Assembly: GCF_000744105.1 (NCBI RefSeq) | Contig: NZ_JQLH01000001.1 | Span: forward strand, 744,001-808,000 | From: Maribacter forsetii DSM 18668 | GTDB taxonomy: Bacteria > Bacteroidota > Bacteroidia > Flavobacteriales > Flavobacteriaceae | Reading direction: 5' to 3' | DNA length: 64,000 nucleotides | In this document: positions 42,764 to 51,536 of the stretch, in pieces | Layout of the letters: every line of letters begins with the position of its first letter | Position numbering within the stretch: position 1 is the stretch's first letter | Position numbers and translations under genes: made by a program | The notes under the pieces: model-generated | The model's input: only the letters and a program-made list of their open reading frames with translations | What the model was told of the DNA's origin: nothing | Database searches by the model: none

Positions 42764-43531
42764 ATGATAATAACAGATACGCATACACATTTATATAGCG
42801 AAGCTTTTGATGAAGATAGAAATGAAGCCGTGCAGAAAGCAATTGATTTAGGAGTGAAGCGATTTTTTATTCCTGCTATAGATTCTACCTATACAGAAAG
42901 TATGTTAGCTTTAGAGAAAGACTTTCCGGGTCATATGTTCTTAATGGCAGGTTTGCATCCTACGCATGTGAAAGAAAATTTTGAGGAAGAGTTGTCGCAT
43001 GTAGAAGAAATGTTGGGTAAACATACTTACTATGCAATAGGTGAAATTGGAATAGACCTTTATTGGGAACAGAAGTATTTAAAAGAACAGCAAATAGCTT
43101 TTAGAAAGCAAATACAGATAGCTAAAAAGCATAAATTGCCTATTGTTATACATTGTCGCGATGCCTTTGATGAGGTGTTTGAGATATTAGAAGAGGAGAA
43201 AGGTGATGATTTAAGAGGGATATTTCATTGTTTTACGGGAACATATGAGCATGCGGAAAAGGCTATATCATATAATATGAAGTTGGGTATTGGTGGAGTA
43301 GTTACTTTTAAGAATGGTAAAATAGATACTTTTTTAAATAAAATAGATTTAAAACATATTGTACTTGAAACTGATTCGCCTTACTTAGCGCCTACACCTT
43401 ATAGAGGTAAAAGAAATGAAAGTGCCTACATTATTAATGTACTTGAGAAATTGGCGGATATTCACGGTGTTCCTAATGAAGAGGTAGCTTTATTGACAAC
43501 AGGGAACTCTAAGGATGTTTTTGGTATTTAG
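42764..43531 (+). CDS. TatD family metal-dependent hydrolase
   Basis: This 255-residue TIM-barrel metalloenzyme has all TatD signatures: DTHTHLY near the N-terminus, GEIGIDLYWE, HCRDAFDEV, HCFTGT, and ETDSPYLAPTPYRGKRNES. Family members are 3'-5' exonucleases or D-aminoacyl-tRNA-related hydrolases. The length is standard. The start lies only 5 bases from a -7 box, so the leader is very short, and asparaginase follows 15 bases after the stop. Confidence 0.9.
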   Translation: MIITDTHTHLYSEAFDEDRNEAVQKAIDLGVKRFFIPAIDSTYTESMLALEKDFPGHMFLMAGLHPTHVKENFEEELSHVEEMLGKHTYYAIGEIGIDLYWEQKYLKEQQIAFRKQIQIAKKHKLPIVIHCRDAFDEVFEILEEEKGDDLRGIFHCFTGTYEHAEKAISYNMKLGIGGVVTFKNGKIDTFLNKIDLKHIVLETDSPYLAPTPYRGKRNESAYIINVLEKLADIHGVPNEEVALLTTGNSKDVFGI

Positions 43532-43546
43532 TAATTAAAATAAGAA

Positions 43547-44584
43547 ATGGGTTTGGGTGTAGATAAAAGAAATATACTATTGATTTATACGGGAGGTACT
43601 ATAGGTATGATGAAAGATTATACTTCTGGAGCCTTAAAAGCTTTTGATTTTTCGCAGTTGCTGAAGAATATACCTGAGCTTAATCAATTAGATTGTACCA
43701 TATCTAGTTTTTCTTTTGAGCATCCAATAGATTCTTCTAATATGAACCCTGCTCATTGGGTGGCAATTGCAGATATTATTTCTGGCAAATATCAAGATTA
43801 TGATGGTTTTGTGGTGCTTCATGGTAGTGATACTATGAGTTACACGGCATCGGCACTTAGTTTTTTGCTAGAGAATCTTTCAAAGCCCGTAATATTGACA
43901 GGATCTCAATTGCCTATTGGTGATTTGAGAACCGATGCTAAAGAGAATTTAATAACGGCTATACAAATTGCTGCTTTATATAAAAAGGGTAAGCCTGTGA
44001 TACAAGAAGTCGGACTTTATTTTGAGTATAAATTGTATCGTGGTAATAGAACTACGAAGATAAATGCAGAACAATTTCAAGCTTTTGCGTCCTTAAATTA
44101 TCCGCATTTAATTGAATCTGGTGTGCATTTGACCGTTTTTAATGAATATTTATTACCTCAAAAAAAGAAATTAACGTTAAAATCTCATAGAAATATGGAT
44201 GATAATGTGGCGATTTTAAAAATTTTTCCGGGAATTAACAAAAATGTTATTGATGCAATTTTGCAAGCTGAAAATTTAAAAGCACTGGTTTTGGAGACGT
44301 ATGGTTCTGGAAATGCGCCTATGGAAGAATGGTTTTTAGAGAAATTAAATAATGCAATAAATAAAGGTATTCATATAATTAATGTTACGCAGTGTTCTGG
44401 TGGCGCTGTAATGATGGGGCATTACGAAACTAGTTCTAGGCTAAAAAAAATGCAAGTTATTAATGGTAAGGATATTACAACTGAGGCTGCCATTACAAAG
44501 GCAATGTACTTACTTGGTAGTGGTATCTCTAATGAGTTGTTTAAAACTGTTTTTGAAACTTCACTACGTGGAGAGATGCTATAA
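43547..44584 (+). CDS. ansA: Type I L-asparaginase
   Basis: This 345-residue enzyme hydrolyses asparagine to aspartate and ammonia. The first catalytic Thr lies in IYTGGTIGMM, and the second in the LHGSDTMSYTA segment with its Lys partner in RTDAKENL. There is no signal peptide, which fits a cytoplasmic type I enzyme; the length fits too. It lies 15 bases after the TatD gene and ends 71 bases before tRNA-Ser. Confidence 0.92.
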   Translation: MGLGVDKRNILLIYTGGTIGMMKDYTSGALKAFDFSQLLKNIPELNQLDCTISSFSFEHPIDSSNMNPAHWVAIADIISGKYQDYDGFVVLHGSDTMSYTASALSFLLENLSKPVILTGSQLPIGDLRTDAKENLITAIQIAALYKKGKPVIQEVGLYFEYKLYRGNRTTKINAEQFQAFASLNYPHLIESGVHLTVFNEYLLPQKKKLTLKSHRNMDDNVAILKIFPGINKNVIDAILQAENLKALVLETYGSGNAPMEEWFLEKLNNAINKGIHIINVTQCSGGAVMMGHYETSSRLKKMQVINGKDITTEAAITKAMYLLGSGISNELFKTVFETSLRGEML

Positions 44585-44655
44585 ATTTAACAGTGCTTTA
44601 ATTTCTTAAACCAATATTTTTTTTGTTATTTGCCCACCCTTAAAAAAGGTATCTT

Positions 44656-44743
44656 AGAGAGGTGGCCGAGTGGTCGAAGGCGCACGCCTGGAAAGTGTGT
44701 ATACCCCAAAAGGGTATCGAGGGTTCGAATCCCTTCCTCTCTG
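44656..44743 (+). tRNA. tRNA-Ser (anticodon GGA)
   Basis: An 88-base class II tRNA. Acceptor strands AGAGAGG and CCTCTCT pair perfectly, the discriminator is G as in serine tRNAs, anticodon stem CACGC/GTGTG encloses CTGGAAA with anticodon GGA, the long variable arm is TATACCCCAAAAGGGTATC, and the T arm has GGTTCGAATCC. CCA is not encoded. Confidence 0.93.
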
Positions 44744-44820
44744 CAAGTAAATTTTACTTTTTTTATATTGTTTTTTTTTTATCTTTAACCCTATTAACTA
44801 ACTAATTTAAGTTTGAAAAA

Positions 44821-45570
44821 ATGAAAAAATTATTCCCAAGCCTAGCAGTCGCTGGGGCATTTGTAGCAGGTACAAATATTGTAAGTGCAAAAGTAGCAGC
44901 AGTAGCTTTGCTAGTTCAAGAAGGAGGAGCTGAAGCTGAAAAAGGCTTTACTCAAGTTTTAAAAGAAATGTTTATTACAGGTGGTGCCGGTTTCATGGGT
45001 ATCGTTCTTTTATGTTTGATTCTTGGTTTGGCAGTTGCTATTGAAAGAATTATTTATTTGAACATGGCTAGTACAAATTCTGCCAAGTTGAAACAACAAG
45101 TTGAAGACGCATTGGCATCTGGTGGTGTTGAGGCTGCAAAAGAGGTTTGTAGAAATACAAAAGGACCTGTTGCTTCTATCTACTATCAAGGTTTAGATAG
45201 AGCTGGTGAGAGCATTGAGTCTGCTGAAAAAGCGGTTGTTTCTTACGGTGGTGTTCAAATGGGGCAATTAGAGAAAAACGTTTCTTGGTTGTCTTTATTT
45301 ATCGCAATTGCACCAATGCTTGGTTTCATGGGTACGGTAATCGGTATGATTCAAGCCTTCCAAAAGATTGCAGCTGTTGGTAATTTAAGTGCATCTCTTA
45401 TTGCAGGTGATATTCAAGTTGCATTATTAACAACGGTATTCGGTCTTATTACGGCAATTATCCTTCAAATTTTCTATAACTACATTATCGCTAAAATTGA
45501 TAGCATCGTTAATGATATGGAAGACTCTTCGATTACTTTAATCGATATGTTGGTAGATCACAAAAAATAA
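44821..45570 (+). CDS. exbB: ExbB/TolQ/MotA family proton channel protein
   Basis: This 249-residue inner-membrane protein has an initial hydrophobic segment and three helices of the ExbB/TolQ type. The first follows a stretch of small residues (GGAGFMGIVLLCLILGLAVAIERI). The second and third contain SLFIAIAPMLGFMGTVIGMI and ALLTTVFGLITAIILQIF, with the conserved TVxGMI and TTxxGL motifs. It uses the proton gradient to energise TonB-dependent transport or a related envelope process. Two exbD genes follow, so this is an ExbB-ExbD locus. Confidence 0.9.
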   Translation: MKKLFPSLAVAGAFVAGTNIVSAKVAAVALLVQEGGAEAEKGFTQVLKEMFITGGAGFMGIVLLCLILGLAVAIERIIYLNMASTNSAKLKQQVEDALASGGVEAAKEVCRNTKGPVASIYYQGLDRAGESIESAEKAVVSYGGVQMGQLEKNVSWLSLFIAIAPMLGFMGTVIGMIQAFQKIAAVGNLSASLIAGDIQVALLTTVFGLITAIILQIFYNYIIAKIDSIVNDMEDSSITLIDMLVDHKK

Positions 45571-45595
45571 GTATCACTTTTAATACCTAAAAATT

Positions 45596-46027
45596 ATGCA
45601 AAAAATTATTAAAATAGCATTAATTGCTATAGGTGTATTAAGTGCTATACTATGGTATTTATTACCAAGTTCAGATATGCCGGCAGCTGAAGCTGCTCAG
45701 AGTGGAGCTATGAATACTATGTTTATTATAACTTATCTATTATTAGGTATTGCTGTTGTAGTAAGTTTAGTTTTTACTCTAAAAAACTTATTTTCAAATC
45801 CACAAGGTCTTAAGAAAACTTTGTTCGTTGTAGGTGGTTTTTTATTAGTAGTTGGAGTTTCTTATGTATTAGCTAGCGGAACGGATGTAGATCCTGAGTT
45901 TGCTGCTATGTCAGATGAAGGTACTATAAAGAATATTGGAATGGGTTTAAACGTGTTTTTTATCCTTACTATAATCGCTGTATTATCTTTGGTTATACCG
46001 TCAGTTAAAAACATGTTTAGTAAATAA
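45596..46027 (+). CDS. Four-helix membrane protein in the exb operon
   Basis: This 143-residue protein has about four hydrophobic segments (residues 5-22, 44-62, 76-94 and 118-136) and a small Asp/Glu-rich loop (SDMPAAEAA and DVDPEFAAMSDEG) between them. It sits between exbB (25 bases) and exbD (15 bases), as in many Flavobacteriaceae exb loci, which implies a role with the ExbB-ExbD complex. I do not recognise a named domain. Confidence 0.75.
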   Translation: MQKIIKIALIAIGVLSAILWYLLPSSDMPAAEAAQSGAMNTMFIITYLLLGIAVVVSLVFTLKNLFSNPQGLKKTLFVVGGFLLVVGVSYVLASGTDVDPEFAAMSDEGTIKNIGMGLNVFFILTIIAVLSLVIPSVKNMFSK

Positions 46028-46042
46028 TAAAATAAGAAAACT

Positions 46043-46666
46043 ATGGCTAGAAGAGCAGGAGCACCAGAAGTTAGTGCGGGTTCAATGGCAGACATAGCTT
46101 TCCTTTTACTTATCTTTTTCTTGGTAACTACTACTATTGAGACAGATGCGGGATTGGATCGTATGTTACCGCCAATGGAGCCACCTACGGAAGCGCCACC
46201 AATTATTAAGCAAAAGAACATTTTTACGGTAAACATTAACCGAAATGGTCAGTTGTTGGTGGAAGATGAGATTCTTTCAATAGATAAATTGCGTGAAAGA
46301 GCAGTAGCGTTTTTAGATAACGGTGGAGCACCATCAGGAAGTCCTGATTATTGTAGCTACTGTAAAGGAAAACGTAATGCTGAATCTTCGGATAACCCGA
46401 CAAAAGCAATTATCTCTTTAAAGAATGATCGAGAAACTAAGTATAGTACTTACATTACAGTTCAGAATGAATTGGTAGGTGCATACAACGATCTTAGAAA
46501 TAGAGAAGCTAAACGTTTATTCGGCAAGGATTATGTTGAAATGGAAGCGGAGTATTTAAATCCTGAAACTGAAGATTCTGTTAAAGAAGAATTGAAGGAA
46601 AAGGTACAAAGAATACAAGGTTTGTTTCCTCAGAAATTATCTGAAGCTGAAACTTCAAGCGAATAA
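46043..46666 (+). CDS. exbD: ExbD/TolR family protein
   Basis: This 207-residue protein has one N-terminal membrane helix of the ExbD type (GSMADIAFLLLIFFLV) with the Asp that carries protons. It is followed by a periplasmic ExbD domain with insertions, including CSYCKG near residue 108 (a Cys pair uncommon in ExbD) and a long acidic tail rich in Glu and Lys. It is longer than the E. coli protein (141), as is usual for the first ExbD in Bacteroidota. A second exbD gene follows 22 bases later. Confidence 0.9.
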   Translation: MARRAGAPEVSAGSMADIAFLLLIFFLVTTTIETDAGLDRMLPPMEPPTEAPPIIKQKNIFTVNINRNGQLLVEDEILSIDKLRERAVAFLDNGGAPSGSPDYCSYCKGKRNAESSDNPTKAIISLKNDRETKYSTYITVQNELVGAYNDLRNREAKRLFGKDYVEMEAEYLNPETEDSVKEELKEKVQRIQGLFPQKLSEAETSSE

Positions 46667-46688
46667 TTAATAAATTAAAAGTAACACT

Positions 46689-47171
46689 ATGTCAAAATTT
46701 GCAAAGAAAAAAGATGGAGAGGTACCAGCGGTATCAACAGCTTCCCTTCCTGACATTGTATTTATGCTTTTGTTTTTCTTTATGACAGTAACCGTTATGA
46801 AGGATAGTTCCTTGAAAGTTGATAACGTACTTCCGAACGCTAGTGAAGTAAAGAAATTGGAAAAGAAAGATCGTGTAATCTATATTTATGTTGGTAAGCC
46901 AACAAAAGAATACGAGAAAACATTTGGTACTGAACCAAAGATTCAATTAAACGATAAATTTGCTAGTCCTTCAGAAGTTGGTGATTATATTTTAATGGAA
47001 AGAGCTAAAAAGCCTCAGGAAATTCAAAATGTATTGACCACGGCACTTAAGGTTGATAAGAACGCTAATATGGGATTGATTTCCGATATTAAACAAGAGT
47101 TAAGAAAGGTTAACGCTTTAAAGGTAAATTATACTACCTATGAAGGTGACGCTTTCAATAATCTACAATAG
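46689..47171 (+). CDS. exbD: ExbD/TolR family protein, second copy
   Basis: This 160-residue protein has one membrane helix (PDIVFMLLFFFMTVTVM, containing the conserved Asp) and a periplasmic ExbD domain ending in VNALKVNYTTYEGDAFNN. The presence of two different ExbD proteins beside one ExbB is typical of flavobacteria, where one pair may power TonB transport and the other may act with another envelope system. A terminator follows the gene. Confidence 0.9.
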   Translation: MSKFAKKKDGEVPAVSTASLPDIVFMLLFFFMTVTVMKDSSLKVDNVLPNASEVKKLEKKDRVIYIYVGKPTKEYEKTFGTEPKIQLNDKFASPSEVGDYILMERAKKPQEIQNVLTTALKVDKNANMGLISDIKQELRKVNALKVNYTTYEGDAFNNLQ

Positions 47172-47197
47172 TTAGTTAAGTAGAATATTACATTTTT

Positions 47198-47230
47198 AAA
47201 ACGCTTCAAATTTATTTGAAGCGTTTTTTA
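47198..47230 (+). terminator. Terminator of the exb operon
   Basis: Fourteen-base-pair stem AAAACGCTTCAAAT with ATTTGAAGCGTTTT around a two-base loop, then T residues. It lies 26 bases after the second exbD stop. Confidence 0.85.
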
Positions 47231-47248
47231 TTTCATTAAATTTACTTC

Positions 47249-47917
47249 ATGCGCTTTGTCCTATTATTTTGTTTGGTCACATTTTATTCCAATGCTCAGT
47301 TAGTAACTAATAGTGTGGAGGAAGAACGTTATTTTGAAGATCAGTTTTACATAGGATTATCCTACAATTTTATTTTAAATCATCCTGAGGGTTCTAATCA
47401 ACGTAACCTATCTTATGGTCTACAAGCAGGTATAATTAAAGATTTGCCTTTAAATCGTGCAGGAACTAAAGCTATAGGTATAGGTGCAGGCTTAGCATTG
47501 AACAGTTATTACTCAAATCTTGTGGCAGATATTTCTGATGATGAGATATCTTATAGTATCAATGACGATATTACCAGGAGTAAGCTAGAAACGCACTTAA
47601 TAGAGTTTCCGTTAGAATTTAGATGGCGGAATTCTACAGCAGAGGAATATAAGTTTTGGCGTATATATGGTGGTATTAAGGCTGCATATGTGCTAGGTGC
47701 TCGATCAAAGTATGATTTAGATGATATTAGTGAGGGTTTCAAGAATACAGATCTGACAAAATTTCAATACGGACTGACTTTAAGTTTTGGGTATAATACG
47801 TTTAATGTAAATGCTTATTATTCTTTAACCGAATTGTTTGATGGTAATGCTTCTGTAAATGGAGAGGTATTGCAGTATCGTCCACTTAGAATCGGACTTA
47901 TTTTTTATATTCTATAA
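47249..47917 (+). CDS. PorT-like outer-membrane beta-barrel protein
   Basis: This 222-residue exported protein has a signal peptide (MRFVLLFCLVTFYSNAQ) and then eight or so beta strands in barrel-type alternation, ending in an aromatic-rich strand (IGLIFYIL). The pattern VLGARSKYDLDD and the strand FPLEFRWRNSTAEEYKFWR match the PorT family, a barrel needed by the type IX secretion system in Bacteroidota. It follows the exb operon terminator. PorT is a fair but not certain identification from sequence alone. Confidence 0.7.
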   Translation: MRFVLLFCLVTFYSNAQLVTNSVEEERYFEDQFYIGLSYNFILNHPEGSNQRNLSYGLQAGIIKDLPLNRAGTKAIGIGAGLALNSYYSNLVADISDDEISYSINDDITRSKLETHLIEFPLEFRWRNSTAEEYKFWRIYGGIKAAYVLGARSKYDLDDISEGFKNTDLTKFQYGLTLSFGYNTFNVNAYYSLTELFDGNASVNGEVLQYRPLRIGLIFYIL

Positions 47918-48517
47918 CCAAAACCTTACGGTTAACAATTGTGATAATAGCCCTATAAACAGACCAACTATCACTTCAATACTTGTGTGTGCTTTTAGAT
48001 AAAGTCTGGCGGTTATAATACTTCCCGTAAACAGAATAAATAAACTTATTGCTATTATTAAGTTGATTTCAAAGTGTATACTTAGATTGATCAAATACAT
48101 TAAAAGACCACTTACGCCAACGGTATGTAAACTGGTTTTAAAATTAAACAGTAGTAATAATATACAGGCAACAGTGGCTCCTAATAAACCCGTAAAATAA
48201 AAATATAACTCACTCACGTAATTGTTTGGAATGACCTTGTAGAGGATTAAAAGAAGAATGGAGGCATGAATATAAAGGGGGTATTTTCTTTCCTGTATAG
48301 TGTTTAGGGATACTGATTGCACTAGACCCAAATTTTTCAATATTAAATATGTAATTATGGGTATAATAACCGTCAATATAAAAATAGGTAGAATGCTAGC
48401 ACTCTGTATTTCTAAAGGTGTGTATTTTGGAGTTATAAGAAAATAGGCAACAGTACCACCTATGGGAATGAAGAGGGGATGTAATATGTATGAGAATAAG
48501 TTAGAGAAAACCTTCAT
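47912..48517 (-). CDS. PAP2-like multi-helix membrane protein
   Basis: This 201-residue protein has about six hydrophobic segments. A weak PAP2-superfamily resemblance is seen in HTVGVSGLLMYL and LKAHTSIEVIVGLFIG, which recall the motifs of phosphatidic acid phosphatases, but the Arg and His of the first canonical motif are not clearly present. It starts with an ATG overlapping the stop codon of rpoN (TAATG), so it is translationally coupled to that gene. The catalytic activity is uncertain. Confidence 0.6.
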   Translation of the reverse strand: MKVFSNLFSYILHPLFIPIGGTVAYFLITPKYTPLEIQSASILPIFILTVIIPIITYLILKNLGLVQSVSLNTIQERKYPLYIHASILLLILYKVIPNNYVSELYFYFTGLLGATVACILLLLFNFKTSLHTVGVSGLLMYLINLSIHFEINLIIAISLFILFTGSIITARLYLKAHTSIEVIVGLFIGLLSQLLTVRFWL

Positions 48518-49974
48518 TAGATTTCTTTTCTCATGCGTGCTACCGGAATACTTAGTTGTTCTCTATATTTGGCAACCGTTCTTCTTGCAATCGGATATCC
48601 TTTTTCCTTTAGAATTGCTGCAAGTTTGTCATCTGTTAATGGCTTTTTCTTAGGCTCATTTTGGATAACTGTTTCTAAAATTTTCTTTATCTCTTTAGTA
48701 GAAACATCTTCACCTTGTTCATTTTTCATTGACTCGGAAAAGTACTCTTTAATAAGTTTAGTACCATAAGGGGTGTCAACATATTTGCTATTTGCTACCC
48801 TTGAAACGGTAGAAACGTCCATGCCAATTTCATCTGCAATATCTTTTAAGATCATGGGTCTTAAATTACGTTCATCTCCTGTTAGGAAATACTCTTTTTG
48901 ATATTGCATGATAGAGTTCATGGTAATGAACAATGTCTGTTGACGTTGTCTAATAGCGTCTATAAACCATTTAGCAGCATCTAATTTCTGCTTAATGAAC
49001 ATTACTGTGTCTTTTTGGGATTTGGACTTCTCCTTGGCTTCTTTATAGCCTTTAAGCATATTGCTATACTCTCTAGATACATGTAATTCTGGTGCGTTTC
49101 TACCATTGAGGGTAAGTTCTAATTCACCTTCTGTAATTCTAATTGCAAAATCAGGTACAACGTGCTCTACAATTCTGTTGTTTCCAGAATAGGAACCACC
49201 TGGCTTAGGATTTAATTTTTCAATTTCTCCGATTGCCTCTTTTAGCTCAGCTTCGGTTATATTATGTTTTTGAATTAATTTTTGATAATGTTTTTTGGTA
49301 AAGTGCTCAAATGATTTTCTAAGAATATCCGTAGCAAGCTCAATACTTGGTGTAATTTCTTTACGTTCCAGTTGTATGATCAAACATTCTTCTAATGACC
49401 TTGCACCAACACCTGGCGGGTCTAGCTCTTGAACTATGCCCAGTATTTTAGTTATGGTTTCTTCGTCTGTGTATACATTTTGCGTAAAAGCCAAATCGTC
49501 CATAATGTCGGCTATTGGTCTACGTATGTATCCACTTTCATCTACACTACCTACTAAAAACTCGGCAATGTTCCATTCATCATCTGTTAGATAAACGGTA
49601 TTTAGCTGATTTAATAAATGTTGGTTGAATGAAATACCTGCTGCATAAGGAACACTTTTTTCCTCATCGTCAGAACTGTAGTTATTTGCTTTGGTACGAT
49701 AATCAGGAATTTCATCATCACTCAGATAATCATCTATATTGATGTCTTCTGTGTTGATGGTTTCATTGTCCGATGCATCATCATAAACATCATCATAATC
49801 ATCGGTAGTGCTTTCAACATCTTCTTTACCGGTTTCTAAAGCAGGATTCTCCTCTAATTCTTGTTTTAGGCGTTGTTCAAAAGCTTGCGTAGGCAATTGA
49901 ATCAGCTTCATCAATTGAATTTGCTGGGGAGATAACTTTTGGGAAAGTTTAAAAGATAAATGTTGTTTTAGCAT
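48517..49974 (-). CDS. rpoN: RNA polymerase sigma-54 factor
   Basis: This 485-residue sigma-54 factor has the N-terminal activator-interacting region rich in Gln and Leu (LSQKLSPQQIQLMKLIQLP), an acidic linker (residues about 55-110, mostly Asp and Glu), the core-binding domain, the HTH region (KDIADEIGMDVSTVSRVANSK) and the RpoN box ARRTVAKYRE at 463-472. Sigma-54 recognises GG-N10-GC promoters and needs AAA+ activators. No such activator is seen in this window. Confidence 0.95.
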   Translation of the reverse strand: MLKQHLSFKLSQKLSPQQIQLMKLIQLPTQAFEQRLKQELEENPALETGKEDVESTTDDYDDVYDDASDNETINTEDINIDDYLSDDEIPDYRTKANNYSSDDEEKSVPYAAGISFNQHLLNQLNTVYLTDDEWNIAEFLVGSVDESGYIRRPIADIMDDLAFTQNVYTDEETITKILGIVQELDPPGVGARSLEECLIIQLERKEITPSIELATDILRKSFEHFTKKHYQKLIQKHNITEAELKEAIGEIEKLNPKPGGSYSGNNRIVEHVVPDFAIRITEGELELTLNGRNAPELHVSREYSNMLKGYKEAKEKSKSQKDTVMFIKQKLDAAKWFIDAIRQRQQTLFITMNSIMQYQKEYFLTGDERNLRPMILKDIADEIGMDVSTVSRVANSKYVDTPYGTKLIKEYFSESMKNEQGEDVSTKEIKKILETVIQNEPKKKPLTDDKLAAILKEKGYPIARRTVAKYREQLSIPVARMRKEI

Positions 49975-50012
49975 TACTTTATTCTAGTACTTGTAAAAGT
50001 AATTAAATCCGC

Positions 50013-51446
50013 TTAGAATTCAGCATTCTGCGGTGTTCTAGGAAACGGTATTACGTCTCTAATATTGCCCATACCTGTAGCGAAAAGAACTAATCGTTCA
50101 AAACCAAGTCCAAATCCACTATGCTCTGCAGTTCCAAATTTTCTCAAATCTAAATACCACCAAAGTTCTTTTTCGTCAATGCCCAGTTCCTTAACTTTCT
50201 CCTTTAATACATCTAAACGCTCTTCTCTTTGAGATCCACCAACTATTTCGCCAATACCAGGGAAAAGAATATCCATGGCTCTAACGGTCTTTCCGTCTTC
50301 ATTTAAACGCATGTAAAAAGCTTTGATTTTTGCAGGATAATCAAACAATATTACCGGACATTTAAAATGTTTTTCTACTAAATAACGTTCATGTTCACTT
50401 TGTAGATCGGCACCCCATTCTTCTATTATATATGAGAATTTTTTCTTTTTATTGGGCTTGCAATTTTTAAGAATATCTATAGCTTCAGTGTAACTAACTC
50501 TTTTGAAGTTGTTATCTGCTACGAACTTTAATTTTTCAATTAAAGGCATTTCACTACGCTGAGCTTGCGGCTTGCTTTTTTCTTCGTCTAACAATCTCTT
50601 TTCTAAGAACTCTAAATCTTCTTGACAATGTTCTAAAGTATAAGAAATAACATTCTTAATAAAGTCCTCCGCCAGATCCATATTAGCATCTAAATCAAAA
50701 AAGGCCATTTCTGGTTCTATCATCCAAAATTCAGCTAAATGCCTAGATGTATTAGAATTTTCAGCTCTAAATGTTGGTCCAAATGTATATACTTTTCCTA
50801 AAGCCATAGCGTAAGCTTCAGCTTCTAGTTGACCAGATACCGTTAAGTTGGTTTCTTTTCCAAAAAAGTCTTCTTTATAATTAACATCACCGTCTTCCGT
50901 TAACGGTGGATTTTTCTCATCAAGTGTGGTTACTCTGAACATTTCACCTGCACCTTCTGCATCTGATCCCGTAATAATAGGAGCATGAAAATAGTTGAAA
51001 CCATTTTCTCTAAAGTAGTTGTGTATAGCAAAAGATAAGGTAGATCTAACACGCATAATTGCTGCAAATGTGTTAGTACGTATTCTTAAATGTGCTTTTT
51101 CTCTAAGAAATTCTAAAGAGTGTTTTTTAGGTTGGATAGGATATTCTTCTGGATCAGCTACACCCAATACCTCTAAAGCGCTAACCTGAATCTCTACAGA
51201 TTGTCCGCGACCTTGACTTTCAACAAGAGTCCCCGTTACTTTTAAAGCAGCACCAGTATTTACTTTCTTTAAAAGCTCTTCGTCAAAATTTTCAAAATCC
51301 ACAACACACTGAATCGTACCCAAGGTAGAACCATCGTTCAATGCTATAAATCTATTACTTCTAAAGGTTCTTACCCAACCTTTAATTGTTACTTCTTGTA
51401 GTAAGTTCTTACTTGCTAGTAATTCTTTTATTGTTGCTAAACGCAT
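50013..51446 (-). CDS. asnS: Asparaginyl-tRNA synthetase
   Basis: This 477-residue class IIb enzyme charges tRNA-Asn. It has an OB-fold anticodon-binding domain (about 1-110, GWVRTFRSNRFIALNDGS), the class II core with FGPTFRAENSNTSRHLAEFW (motif 2), and the C-terminal GLGFERLVLFATG (motif 3). The FWMIEPEMAF segment favours AsnS over AspS. The length is normal. A -7 box TATCTTTG (51472-51479) lies upstream. Confidence 0.96.
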   Translation of the reverse strand: MRLATIKELLASKNLLQEVTIKGWVRTFRSNRFIALNDGSTLGTIQCVVDFENFDEELLKKVNTGAALKVTGTLVESQGRGQSVEIQVSALEVLGVADPEEYPIQPKKHSLEFLREKAHLRIRTNTFAAIMRVRSTLSFAIHNYFRENGFNYFHAPIITGSDAEGAGEMFRVTTLDEKNPPLTEDGDVNYKEDFFGKETNLTVSGQLEAEAYAMALGKVYTFGPTFRAENSNTSRHLAEFWMIEPEMAFFDLDANMDLAEDFIKNVISYTLEHCQEDLEFLEKRLLDEEKSKPQAQRSEMPLIEKLKFVADNNFKRVSYTEAIDILKNCKPNKKKKFSYIIEEWGADLQSEHERYLVEKHFKCPVILFDYPAKIKAFYMRLNEDGKTVRAMDILFPGIGEIVGGSQREERLDVLKEKVKELGIDEKELWWYLDLRKFGTAEHSGFGLGFERLVLFATGMGNIRDVIPFPRTPQNAEF

Positions 51447-51471
51447 GATCTTGAATTGAAAATTATAGTCC

Positions 51472-51479
51472 CAAAGATA
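51472..51479 (-). promoter_or_regulatory. -7 box before asnS
   Basis: TATCTTTG on the minus strand, 25 bases before the asnS ATG. No ideal TTG at -33. Confidence 0.45.
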
Positions 51480-51536
51480 GGATTTTGTTAAAAAATAGAG
51501 AGCTTAAATAGCTATATAACTTGTGATGAAATAATT

